Of a DNA stretch of 64,000 nt, positions 23,400 through 34,101 are shown piece after piece; the first letter of the stretch is position 1; every line of letters begins with the position of its first letter. The DNA lies in contig JBITNC010000001.1 of NCBI GenBank assembly GCA_050084985.1, positions 90,892,001 to 90,956,000 on the forward strand. The letters are read 5' to 3'. A program made the position numbers and the translations under genes. Source of the stretch: Nageia nagi (Eukaryota; Pinophyta). Under the pieces are notes generated by a model that was not told the DNA's origin, searched no databases, and was given only the letters and a program-made list of their open reading frames with translations.

Positions 23400-24130
23400 T
23401 TATTCTTGAGGTGACTTATCTACATTAATATCCAACCAGCTATGAGCAACTAAAGAGTCCTCTAGATCATCAACATCCTCATTAGAAGTAGATTCATCAG
23501 GAAGTTTATTAAACTTCACATCCCTTGAAATGAACACTACTTTATAGGTTGGAGATTAGATCCTATAGCCTCTATGCTTACTATCATAACCCACAAAAAT
23601 GTACTTTTTAGCTATTTTTTCTAACTTCTTCCTATTCTCAAAAATAATGTAGGAGAATGATTCAAAACCAAACACCCTAAGGTGAGAAATGCTAGGTTTT
23701 CTTTCTAACCATGCATCAAAAGGAGTTTTACTCTGAACAACTTTTATGGGACACCTATTCAAGGTATAAATAGCAATGCTCAGAGCTTCACCCCACATAA
23801 ATTTAGGAAGATTACCTAACATGCATCTAGCCATCTCCATAATTATTCTATTTTTCCTTTTAGCAACATCGTTCTAATGAGGAGTGTAAGGAATTGCAAA
23901 CTATCTCTTGATTCCATACTTAGCACAATAGTCATTGAACTCATTGCTGTTATATTCTCCCCCATTATCTAATATCAACATTTTGATTTTAAGGTTAGTT
24001 TGATTCTTAACAAAGGCCTTGAAACATTAAAACTTTAAAGGTTTGATCCTTGTGCTCAATTAGATACCCAAAGGTCATCCTACTAAATTCATCAATGAAG
24101 GTTAATACGTAAGATGCTCCTCCAAGCAAC
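23400..24130 (-). pseudogene. Element C integrase core and C-terminus
   Basis: Minus-strand reading includes MEMARCMLGNLPKFMWGEAL, then TLNRCPIKVVQSKTPFDAW, RVFGFESFSYIIFE and YIFVGYDSKHRGYRI (23556-23840). This is the end of the copia integrase core and its C-terminal landmark. The catalytic part (23860-24130) is recognisable but interrupted by stops. It lies between the pre-integrase domain and RT, as usual for copia. Confidence 0.85.
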
Positions 24131-24135
24131 TTAGT

Positions 24136-24740
24136 CTAAAATAGACCCATCAAATTTGAATGCACAAGTTTAAGAGGTTGAGATGCTCTTATTGTCTTAT
24201 CTTTTTCAAACTTTTGTTTATGCATATTGTTAAGAATGCATTTCTTGCATAGACCAACTAAAGGAGAAATTGAAGGCAAACCTTCCACAAGTTCTTGGTC
24301 TTTCATGACTTGAATACTCTTATGGTTAAGGTGCCTTAATCGATGGTGCCAAAGATTACCTTTAGAACACACACTAGAAGTAAGACGCATCTTTGATGGA
24401 ACTTGATCCATAATGTAGAGGTTATCTTTCATATATCCTTTAACCAAAGTGGCAAGTCCTTTCTTAATGCACCAAGATTGAGAGTTGAACTCAAAAGAAT
24501 ACCCTTTTCTAGCAACTTGGATCATTGGGAGAAGGTCCATCCTTAACTTAAGAATATAGAGAACATTTTCAAGAACCTTTGCTTGAATTAGCACACTCTC
24601 AATTCTTTGGACTTCAAGGGTAGAGTTATCACCTATCACAACCACATTCTTTTTATACTTGTGAAAGTTCCCAAACTTTTCTTTTTTGAATCATAGGTGA
24701 TTAGTGCAACTAGAGTCAACAATCCATTTAGATGAAAAAG
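24136..24740 (-). pseudogene. Element C protease end and pre-integrase (zinc) domain
   Basis: From about 24725 the minus strand reads WIVDSSCTNH. The family motif is WIVDSGCTNH, so the catalytic DSG is now DSS, a G-to-A change. An open stretch at 24645-24136 follows: VVIGDNSTLEVQRIESVL, LWHHRLRHLNHKSIQVMK, LCKKCILNNMHKQKFEKD and LVHSNLMGLF. These are the protease C-terminus and the GAG-pre-integrase H..H...C..C zinc-binding domain. The Q of VQRI and of SIQV is intact here, whereas element G has stops at both sites. Confidence 0.85.
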
Positions 24741-24779
24741 AGTGAGACATGAAGTAGAGCATCATAGCAAAACCAGTAT

Positions 24780-25735
24780 GAATATTTTTATTTCCTTTGT
24801 ATTTCTTTATATTTCCATTTCCTTTGTTCTTTTTCTCTATTTTCTTATTGCAATCAACTTCTTTGTGACCTTAAATGCTATAATAGTCATAATTACCATA
24901 AAACTTTTTCTTAGGATAAGGAATGTTTGCTTTGCCTTTTCTATCTCTTTGGTTGAAGTGGTTGTTGTTGCCATTGTTCTTACTACTATGGTTGTTATTT
25001 ATATTGTTCCTACTACTATTGTAGCCATTACCTCTTTTCTCAAAACTTTTGAAGGAAAAAGGATAAGATTTCTTTTGATGGTTGAACTTATTCTTGAAAA
25101 GAGTTTTGGTTGCTCTAAAAGTAATATTATTATCCTTTGGAGAAGAAATCAATACCTTATTGTTAAGGGTTTCTTCATGCTTCAGTAAGTACCTTGAAAG
25201 GTTCTCAAGGGAGAAGACTTATTTTTCATCATCAAGCCTTGTTTCCATAATCATCAAAAAGTTTCCAAACTTTTAAGAGAAGCTTTGAAGAATGATGAAG
25301 ACCATGAACTCATCATTGATCCAATTGCACCCACAAGCAACAAGTTAGATCCTTAGGTCAATGATTTTGTTTAAGTAGATAGCCACATTTTCATTTTCCC
25401 CTTGACAAGATTGAAACAACTTTTGGATAATGGTAAACCTTATTGAAAATTTTGGACCAAGGTAGATTTGCTTAAGCTTATCCCATGCTTTCTTAGCTGA
25501 GGTTGAAGACAAAATCATCAAGAGCACATCATCTGAAAATGTACGATAAATCATGGAGCTTCCCAACTCATTCATCATGTTGTAAGCCTCTACTACCTTC
25601 TTATCTATGGGAGGTACAAGGTTTTCATTCAGTATTTTCCAAAGCTTTCTTGCTTGCAATTCAAATTTCATCCAAGGTTCCCAAATCCCATAGTTGAAAC
25701 AATCAAGAATGTGTTTAGGTAAGAAGGATTTTTCT
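24780..25735 (-). pseudogene. Element C gag (UBN2-type capsid and nucleocapsid)
   Basis: The minus strand from about 25735 reads FLPKHILDCFNYGIWEPWM, then LQARKLWKILNENLVPP, SSTSAKKAWDKLKQIYLG and VAIYLNKIIDLRI. This is the UBN2-type gag capsid of plant copia elements. The expected start Met is ATA here. The zinc knuckle near 24890-24850 reads YDYYSI then a stop and GHKEVDC, where family members have CxxC: both cysteines are Tyr. Stops and frame breaks show that it is inactive. Confidence 0.85.
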
Positions 25736-28694
25736 ATTTGCTACACAATAATGTGAAATAATAAGCATGTGGTTCAATAAACAATATTAAATGTTAAATT
25801 TTAATCAAGTAAATAATATATGTTACATTTAATACTAAAGATATGCTTGCTTTGGATCACAAGTGTAAATGTTAAATAATAACCCATGTACCCAAATACA
25901 TTTCTCATCTCAAGAACTGTAGATGTAGAGTGACATTATCAAGGCTTATTTTCTTGTCTAAAATTAGGCCTTCACCTAGATGCCCATGCAAGAGGAACAT
26001 AGGTCCTACTAATCCTCAAACAATTCCCCTTGGGTAGCAATATACTCTCATAAGGAGAAGTACTAGTTATTTTCCAAGGTTTTGATATTTATTGGATCGA
26101 CCAAATTATTAATCTTGATTAGGTTTCAAGTTATCCTCCTAGGTTATCAGGATAACCCCTGAATAGACATGCAGATAGGTGGTATCACTACACACATACC
26201 TATCCACCTATTGGAGTTAAATCTATACCAATAAAGGACTTAGGTGCAATTAAGAAGTATTGACTTTTCACCACTCAAATTGTCTAACTTAAAAGCTTCA
26301 GTCCACCTATCCTCACCTCATGGCTCCCAAAATAAGTCATGTTGTAGAATGTATGTGCAGATGTGTTCATTTTAGGGGGTTTCTCATATCAATGTTTATG
26401 TTTTTATTTGCATAAGTAAATAAATCAAAGTGCGAAATATGAAGTAAAAGAGCATAAGTAAAACATCATCTATGCAAAAAAATTTGAAACCTAAGTGTCC
26501 AATGGGTTTTGTTTACCAACCCCTAAAGGACATCTTTACATCATCACTTATTTTGCACAAGTCCATTCCATACTTTGCATAAATATAAATACTCAACATG
26601 CATTCTTAAATCATAAGCATGCATCTTAAAAAAATTTAAATCCTAAGTATTAACTTAAAAAATTTAAGTCCTTGATCATGCATTAGAAAATTAAGGTTTA
26701 AGCATTAAAAAAATGCATTATTCACATAGCTTTTAAAAAAGTTAAGTAAGCATGCATCATTCCAATAAATTAAATAATAAGCATGCACTAAAAATTTAAG
26801 TAAAAGATTTATACCAATTTCCACCTCTTTTACTTAAAAATTATCCCCTAGAGATAGCATACTAGCTTTACTTTAGATAAAAAATATTTGCATGCTAAAA
26901 AATTATCTTCTAATTATTTGCAATTTTGAATGATGATGAAGCATTTAAACTGACTATAAATTCCTCCATTGTTACTAAGAATAATGCTATGATTACCATT
27001 TTTACCTAATTAAATGAAGGTAAAAGGAAGTATCATTAAAAAAATTATTAATGAATATTGACCAAAAACTTTTACTTAAAAATACATCTTTTTATTTTTA
27101 CTCAAGATCAATATCTAAGCAAAGAAAAAACTTCCCTTAAAAAGAAATCCTTTAGTACTTTTCTCAGGATCTCCTCCAAGTGGACAAGGTAAAGAATTAA
27201 TTTGTTATCATTTATGTTGACCTCAATGTAATAAATTTTTCCTTATTCTCTATGCCACTTCAAAAAATTCATTAATGCTCTAAGTTTACTTGTCAAGGGA
27301 GACAAAAAATATTTATGAAAACAACTTCAAAAAAAAAATTAAGCATATGGTCACCCACCAAGAATTTAATGCAAGTAGGTAGAAAGAAAGTAAGTGAAAA
27401 AAAAATTGCAAAAGTGAGAGGGGGGGACCTATAGAGAGCTATGAGAGTAGAGGAAGGGATAGTGCATGGAGCAAGTCATGTGAGCCACTCAACCAGATGT
27501 TAGGGCTACAAATGGGAGAGTTGAGGATGCAAGGGGTTACTGGGTAGTAGAGATTGATGGAGGATACTGTAGGGACTACAAAACTACAAGCAAAACAATG
27601 GAGGGATAGGAGGCTCATGAAGTCTTTGGTTGTTGGTAGGCTCATCCTACTTGCATTGGAAGATATTAATGGAAGCCCCTCCTTGTTGGAGAAATATTTA
27701 TGCTTTATTGAGCAATATGGAGTTAGGGTAGAAGGTATTTTATATTAGTCTACTGATGTTGATGAGGTGGATCATCAAGTTCACAAATATGAGTAGGGAA
27801 GGAAGAAGATGCATGGAGAATAGGGTGGACAGGTATGTGAAGGAAGGCAAAACTAGATAAAAAATTGCCCCCCCTAATACCTTCATCCTCCCTGTGCATA
27901 GAGAATAGAGTCCAAATGAGAGGTCTACATTTCCTTGAAGGGTCCAACAAGTAGTAGCCAAGGTGGAGAATGAGTAAGGCTCCACACATATGATGGGAAG
28001 GAGAGTGGTGCGTAGGATGAGAGGAGCTAAATGAAGGGGTCAATGATGGTAAAATGCTTGTGTAAGAGGCTAGCCTTGGAAAAAGAAGAGACATGGCTAG
28101 GTTAGAGGTGGTCAGGTGATAAGGGATTCAAACTCCCTTCATGTGGTGACCAAAAAAATCTCACAAAGCTACCAGCTAATAGGAAATTTCCTTTTTGATA
28201 TTGAAATTTACAAAAAATATAAATATTAATTTCTATATATTTGTTAGAAATAATAAATTCCTCCCTTCTTCCCCTTTTTTACATTAATGTAATAAAAAAA
28301 GAGGCATATATATATATATATAGTGCTCTCAAAATAAACTATGTGTAAAGATAAACTTCTTCAAAGAAAATGAGAGCAATTTTTTTCCAAAATAAAATCA
28401 ATAAATGGCTTAGAGAAAAAAAATGCAATTTTTATATACTAATCTCAATTAACAATATGCTTATTAGAGGTTAGTATAAAAAATAAATGCATCATATTAC
28501 TATTTTTAGACAAATTTTGCAAAAAAATAAATTATCTAACACATGACTAAAAATATGTTAGTATCATTAGCAAAATAAGCCCAAAAGAAAAAATGAAGGA
28601 CATTATAGCTTCTCTTGAATTTACCTCACAATGAAGTGTAAGTTGAGGAATGAAAAAGAGCTTCCACACCAAGGATGTGAAGAGGAGCTTCTAA
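25736..28694 (-). other. Element C long leader (5' untranslated)
   Basis: About 3 kb separate the primer site from gag. The block nearest gag (25930-26350) is conserved with elements F (42370-42800) and G (53500-53960). A second AT-rich zone (26560-27330) has recurring GCATGCAT- and TTAAGTAAAA-type motifs, as in G. A GC-richer cassette at 27420-28130 is unlike those of F and G. An AT dinucleotide run follows at 28305-28322. Open stretches in the cassette (for example 27750-28094) are unique and show no recognised domain. Confidence 0.65.
28305..28322. repeat. AT dinucleotide microsatellite in the C leader
   Basis: A short (AT)n run occupies the same leader position as longer AT runs in F (43804-43845) and G (about 55757-55810). 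Confidence 0.8.
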
Positions 28695-28711
28695 GGTGCT
28701 CTGATATCAAA
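28695..28711 (-). promoter_or_regulatory. Element C primer-binding site (Met-tRNA type)
   Basis: On the minus strand, directly after the 5' LTR, the sequence is TTTGATATCAGAGCACC. This is close to the plant initiator Met-tRNA primer site TGGTATCAGAGC. Confidence 0.8.
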
Positions 28712-29209
28712 TGAGAGAATTGAACTATAACAAGAACAATTCTAAACTCCCAAGATCACATGAAGCTCACAATACACATCTAACAAACTCACAAAGCAAT
28801 ATCACAAAGATAACACAAGATGTAAGTGGTTCCTCCAATAAGGAGTACATCCACTAACTAGATCTCTCTTCTTAACAAATATGAACTCTTACAATCCTCC
28901 TACATTTTTCTTCTAAACACTATCCTATAGCATAACTTTACTCCATAAATTGGTGTATGATCACAAAGAGGGAGCCTTCTATTTATAGGCCAAAATCCCT
29001 CTTTGGATCACCCTTTTATCCATTGTACAAAAGCATGACATGCACATCCTTTTACCCAAGGGGCATGCTCATGACATGGAGTGTAGGACAAGTTACATTA
29101 TCATATTCACTTAAATACTTAAGGTATCAAATGATACCCTTAAGTGTTAGTGAACTTACATAGAAGATTTAATACAAACCTTTACAATAATTCATTATAC
29201 ATTCCAACA
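28712..29209 (-). repeat. Element C 5' LTR
   Basis: This 498-bp copy pairs with 20866-21351. It starts TGTTGGAATG on the minus strand and ends CTCTCA next to the primer site. A TATA-like box (CCTATAAATAG on the minus strand) lies near 28978-28989. Confidence 0.85.
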
Positions 29210-29443
29210 AAAAGTAACTAGAAAGAGATAAAAAGGTGAAAGGTAATAGAAAAGAAACTAAAATCTAAATAATAAAAAGCAAACCAAAACTAGTTAGCCT
29301 AGGAATTACCACACAAGAAGTAATCCATTTCTAAGTTTAAGAATAGAACAACTATATTACCCTTGGGGCCTTTCAATTTCAATACATAGCCACAATTTAG
29401 AACTAAACTTCATACATAGTAATCACAAACCAATATAATAGCC
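29210..29443 (-). repeat. Extra copy of the C-family 3' UTR end beyond the 5' LTR
   Basis: This ~234-bp segment is closely similar to 21352-21590 (inside element C next to its 3' LTR) but lies outside the element, upstream of its 5' LTR. The order on the minus strand is therefore 3' UTR end, LTR, full internal region, LTR. This suggests a former tandem arrangement of two C copies sharing an LTR, truncated at 29443. Confidence 0.7.
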
Positions 29444-31490
29444 ACAAATTACAAAGGGAAAAATATCAAAGTATTGTATTACGATATATGAAAGTAGAGC
29501 TTACACTGAGCAACTTTGCTAAAATATTTGACCTTTTATACCTCTAAAAATCCATTATTTATAAGAATATATTTACAATAGGTGGTTTTCCACCATTATT
29601 TCCCTTAATTTTCCTATTGACTAAGAAAAAAAAATTATTTATAATGTACAATTTGAATCTATAACTGTGCTAGATTGCATGGTGACTTAGTACAATCAGC
29701 ACCAATATTTGGGAATTTGCAAACTTGTAATATTTGTATGTTCTTGATCATAATCTCTCATATTTTTCTTTGACTGTATCTTATTGCAATGATAACTGAT
29801 TATAGAGGTAAGTTCTATCATTTTGATTAGTATGATTTATCTCTATCTTTTATTGATAACCATCTAACTCTTTGGAACCATTTATAAAGATCATTGTAGC
29901 TCTAGGTTACAAAAACTATGAGGGTAATGAAAAATATAACATTGATACCTAAGAAATAACTACCATTGCCATGTGGAAATGAGTCAAATTTGACATATTG
30001 ATAGAGCCCCCAAGGTCAAACTTTCATGATTAAGTGGACCCAAGTGTTCCCCTTATCTCATAGTTCTATTTTTAGCTTACCAAGTATTTCTTTTTTTGAT
30101 AGGATCTATTGATTGATTGAGAGTTTCCTTATCACTCACTGATTTTCAATAAAAAGTGTGATGTCATCATTCAAAATTAGTGGGATTTATAGAATGGAAT
30201 TACTAAAACATATCCATTGTTTGGTCCTTATATAACACTCACTGATGGACTAACTTAGTGCCCATTGATTTTTGGTGTATAGTACAACTTTTTCTTTGGA
30301 AATCCATGGGCCCTAGAACATTACCTATTAAATGTTTTGACTCAATAATGACTCATATTTACAATATTTCATGGCAAGAGTACCCAAGTCTTCAAAACCT
30401 AAATTTTATAGAGTTGAACTCCTATAAGACCCAGACTTGTACTTAGACACTTACTTACCTTACCTATTACATTACCTATAGGAAATTAATTAAATGAAAT
30501 AAAATTACCTTTTAGCCAATCTATGTACAATTACTAGTGAAGACCCAACTGTGTTACAAAAACATACAAGACTTATTTACACAACAATATCTACCTCTCA
30601 ATAAAATGGTAGTTTTAAGTTATCACATAGATTTAAATCTTCAATAGTACCCATACATTCCAAGACTCAACCAAATTTGACAAAAATGACTAAGTATAAA
30701 GACTATACACTCATTACAGCATTTACAAAACAATGAAAGGGAATTAATAAATGGGAATTAAAAGCATGGATCTTATTGGTAAAGAATAAATGAATAAAAG
30801 AATTAAGGAATAACAAAATGTTACCCTCCTTATAGAGTGTAATTATGAAAGAATAACAATACCACTTGAATATTTTAATTTTTGCCAAAATTCAAACTAG
30901 CATAACTTTCACAAATAGATTCTATTTTGCTCACCATTCAAACCATTGGAGAGCTAGAGATAAGATCTATAATATGGAGATAATAAACTTCACTTTTAAG
31001 AAAGTGGGATTTTTATCTTTTTAATGATTTGATAGTACCATTTTGAATCAAACCTCCTTTTTTAGAGAGCTCTTTGTACCACAAAAGCTTAGGGAAAAGA
31101 AGATAAGCACCCATCATCCTTACCAAAGTATGAATCCATTTAGGATACATCCATCGATGAGGTTCTTATAGATTACATATTGAGATGCTTAAGGGATCCA
31201 TTATAGATTATTTTCCATAAATTTATGTGGTGAGAATAATTATCCATGTTTTCATTCTTTGCCAAAAGAGTATCCACCTTGGAAGTGAGAATACCTTCTA
31301 TTTTTTGTATCATCTCCTATGTTGAGTTGAAGCCTTTTTGTTCTTCATCTTCTTCATTACAAGTGTTAGGTTTTAGGAAGCATTTATAATCATTTTTACC
31401 TGTATCGATATAAGAGGTGCATCTTTTTTACTCACATGAGATTTTACGAGATAATATTTTCCATCTTTTACAAGAAAATACTAATTCTTT
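29444..31490 (-). other. Element D internal region without recognised coding sequence
   Basis: About 2 kb lie between copia C and the D protease. No RT, RNase H or integrase motif was found on either strand. The part next to the protease (31490-31240) may be a degenerate tail, with a stretch reading EGILTSKVDTLLAKNE on the minus strand. The remainder is AT-rich and featureless. Confidence 0.5.
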
Positions 31491-31492
31491 TT

Positions 31493-31852
31493 CTAATAGA
31501 AAATGGCTTCCCTATCAAATATATAAGGACTTCCTAACACTATGTCATAAATGTCTAAGGGAACTACATCTAACTCAACTTCATTAATGAAATTGGCATC
31601 AATGGAAAACCTTAACTTGCATTGGTAATTTACTTGCATCTTTGTCTTCTCATTTACCCAACCAAGTGGGTATGGTTGTGGATGAGGATGAACGTCCAAG
31701 TTGAGATTCCACACCAACTCCTTTGCACTAAGATTTTCTTGGGAATCAATATAAAAAAGAGTGTTAATCCTTGTCTTCTTAACTTGGACCTTGACATGAA
31801 AAAGTTGAGTCATCTTTTCTTCATCAGTTGAAGATGAACATTTTAGATCCAT
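31493..31852 (-). pseudogene. Element D retropepsin-like protease
   Basis: A 119-codon minus-strand stretch reads TLFYIDSQENLSAKELVW, then HPHPQPYPLGWVNEKTK, YQCKLRFSI, and VELDVVPLDIYDIVLGSPYI. This is the protease domain typical of plant gypsy elements ('fiDSGs.vNLis..lv', 'php.PYpLGWv', 'vPLD...ilGsPYl'). The catalytic triplet is DSQ instead of DSG. It lies downstream of the zinc knuckle of gag. The protein looks like a short fossil: no RT follows it. Confidence 0.8.
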
Positions 31853-31899
31853 GCAAGTATTATTTTCATCATCAAGATCGGCTATAGAACCTTCTTAAA

Positions 31900-32800
31900 C
31901 TTATATATGTTCTTTCTCTTCACTATCATCTTATGTGATTATGGTATTATTTTTCTCATTTTTATTTTGAAATTATGGTGGCATCAAATTAGGATGGAGT
32001 ATCCAACATCTATCAACAATATTATTTCTTTTCTTATAATGAGAGCAATAGAAATCCTTAACATCCTTTGCAAAAATGATATTGAATATATCCTTTCCAT
32101 AAGGCTTTTTCTTGGAAATGTTCTCCTCCATGGTGGACTTGTCACGTGCCTTCAAATTTTGGGCTTGGACATAAACTTGATTCAAGTCTTTTGGGTTGAA
32201 GAGTACAATGATGTGGTGAAGAAGGCTATGGAGTACTCCAATGTAATTGAGTAAAACTTCATTTTTTTAATTATGCTCCAACCAATGTAGCTCTCCTTTT
32301 GAACTATATTGTGTAGTCTTAAAAACTTTTTCCTCTTCCTTATCAAAAATGACACCCCTCCATGGTTTGATTTTAATGAGGGAAAAGAGGATAGAATTGG
32401 TTTTGAAGCAATTCCTTGAATTTAGTCCAACTCTTTATGGGTAGTTCATCATTTGCCTCCAATGAATCTACATAAAATTCCACCATAAAAGATAATGACC
32501 TTCCAACTTGAGTGTATCCAACTCAATTTTATCTACATCATCTTCTATTATTTGTATTAAAAAATGCACCTCCATTTTCATAATCCATTGGTTCAACTTG
32601 TCTGCATCAATCTCTCCTCCAAAGGATTTGAGATCAAATTTCACCTCTAGTTTAAAAGGTGATATTTTTAAGGAATTGGAACTTTATCCAATCTCCTCTT
32701 GAAATTGAATATTTTCCTCCACTTTTAGTGTAGCCTTCAAGTCCATCACCATGTTTATTACCTTCTCTATGGTCACTTCCAAATATTGGAATATCCTTAA
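31900..32800 (-). pseudogene. Element D gag with zinc knuckle
   Basis: At 32060-31980 the minus strand reads FYCSHYKKRNNIVDRCWILH. This corresponds to the gag nucleocapsid form 'C..C.k.GH....CW.lHP', with the second Cys as Tyr and the His as Asn. A lysine-rich region (MEENISKKKPYGKD) precedes it. The upstream part to about 32800 is consistent with gag but too diverged for a domain call. It reads into the protease just downstream. Confidence 0.6.
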
Positions 32801-32924
32801 ACATTCTTCTTACATAAGATCTATCTTTTTGAATATTAACCTAGTGATCATTCAAGATACAAACATCTAATACAAGAGATATATTTTTTAGAACACAAAA
32901 GTACTAATACTTGTAAATGAACTA

Positions 32925-32939
32925 GGCTCTAATACCAAA
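32925..32939 (-). promoter_or_regulatory. Element D primer-binding site (Met-tRNA type)
   Basis: The minus strand reads TTTGGTATTAGAGCC six bases after the 5' LTR end. It differs by one base from the Met-tRNA primer site core TGGTATCAGAGCC. It fixes the orientation of D. Confidence 0.75.
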
Positions 32940-32945
32940 CTTCAT

Positions 32946-34101
32946 TGATAAACACCTATATGGGAAAAGGTTGTAAAATAAATGCGGATCCTTCACACTT
33001 GAAATCCAAGTGCTTGAAGAGAATTATCAAAACAACAATAAGCTTGAGAAATTACAAAAGATTGCATAATAATAGAGAACTTAAAGATAAATATTGAGTA
33101 ATAAATATCACCAGAAACACCCTTATTGCTCAAAAATTTGATTAAAACATATTTACAAATGAGGAAGTTAGCCTCTCCCAAAGGCTTCCTCATAAAAATG
33201 ATCACTCACAAAAACTAGCAAAAACCTTTCTAAGATATTTGTTCCATCTCTCATACATTTATAAAGTTTTCCATGTCTCAAATGAGCTCCAAGACCTCCC
33301 TTTTTATAGGCTTTTAAAGGAGCCATTATTATAAATTGGGGTCTCTTTGGTAGCTTTACAATTATGTAAGGTCAATAAACCACCCAAATGTTTAATACAA
33401 TGCCTTTTTAATCATATAAGGCATTTAAAATAAGTCAATTGGTTGAATGGATTTTGAAAATAAATCAAGCAACATTTAAATATTTCAATTGGTTTGTTGG
33501 ATAAATAAGTAAATATATTTTAATTAAAATCCTTAGGGGAAACTACCATCTAGAGAAGGGTCAGTAAAGGGGAAGATTGATTAAATAAGTTATAAAGAGT
33601 AGAGAGAGAGAGAGAGAGAGAGCAACTCAAAGGGTGGCATATTATATAAGGACCATGTGAATTAAAAGAGTTATATTTAAAAAGAGATGGGTCACATTTT
33701 AAATAGAGGGGAGGCATTTTCAATTAATTGGAACACATTTAAAAGGGAAAAGAGTGGCTAAAATGAGGAGTGACCATGTTTTATAACGGAGGACAAATTT
33801 TAAATTATTTGGATCCTGCACATAGGTTTGAGAAATTGATATTTTAAATGTAAGAACTTGCCCATGCACAATAAATAAGGGTTCAATTTAACTAAGGAAG
33901 CCACCATATTATTCAAGGAGGGTGTAATTGAGGGGTTCCATGTGGCAAGCAAGCCACCCTTAGGTCCCATTGTCACCTCCTCGCTACTAATTGCCATGTA
34001 ACTCTGCTTACGCACCTACAACACCATCCATTAGTCAACCAATTAGTAAAATAATCCTAACATGTGCACTTGATGTGCCACATTATTGTGCACCTCATCC
34101 A
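32946..34101 (-). repeat. Element D 5' LTR
   Basis: This ~1156-bp copy is homologous to 19505-20610 and starts TGGATGAGGT and ends TTTATCA on the minus strand. The TATA box CCTATAAAAAGGGAGG (minus strand) lies near 33292-33308. It contains an AG microsatellite at 33601-33622 that is absent from the other copy. Confidence 0.75.
33601..33622. repeat. AG dinucleotide microsatellite inside the D 5' LTR
   Basis: Eleven AG units in a row. The matching place in the other LTR (about 20150-20175) has a T/A run and GGGAGGG instead, so the run arose or expanded after insertion. Confidence 0.9.

Larger units (their letters stand above)
20866..29209 (-). mobile_element. Copia element C (complete but degenerate)
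   Basis: This 8.3-kb Ty1/copia element has LTRs at 20866-21351 and 28712-29209 and a Met-tRNA primer site at 28695-28711. It has a ~3-kb leader and then gag, protease, integrase, RT and RNase H in copia order on the minus strand. AAAAG precedes the left LTR (20861-20865) and follows the right LTR (29210-29214), which would fit a 5-bp target duplication. The same AAAAG also occurs inside the left LTR junction, so the duplication is ambiguous. The LTRs differ at many sites and by a ~12-bp indel, so C is older than G. It sits inside element D. Confidence 0.85.
19505..34101 (-). mobile_element. Gypsy-type element D with long LTRs, gag and protease only; host of copia C
   Basis: Two ~1.1-kb direct repeats (19505-20610 and 32946-34101) bracket this block. 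Their TATA boxes, the primer site next to the right copy, and the gag-protease remnants (31493-32800) all point to minus-strand transcription. No RT, RNase H or integrase was recognised between 29444 and 31490 or in 20611-20865, so D is either a non-autonomous form or has lost pol. Copia C is inserted in its 3' part. Flanking bases (TGATC on the left, TTAGT on the right) do not form an obvious target duplication, so one end may have been altered. Confidence 0.7.

Noticed and set aside
24742-25188. 148-codon + strand open stretch with hydrophobic runs
   Set aside because: It is antisense to the asparagine- and lysine-rich gag linker of element C. The apparent membrane segments are the complement of that sequence.
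27740-28094. Two overlapping minus-strand open stretches (up to 114 codons) in the C leader
   Set aside because: They lie in the variable leader cassette, overlap in different frames and match no known domain. The longer ORFs here reflect the higher GC content.
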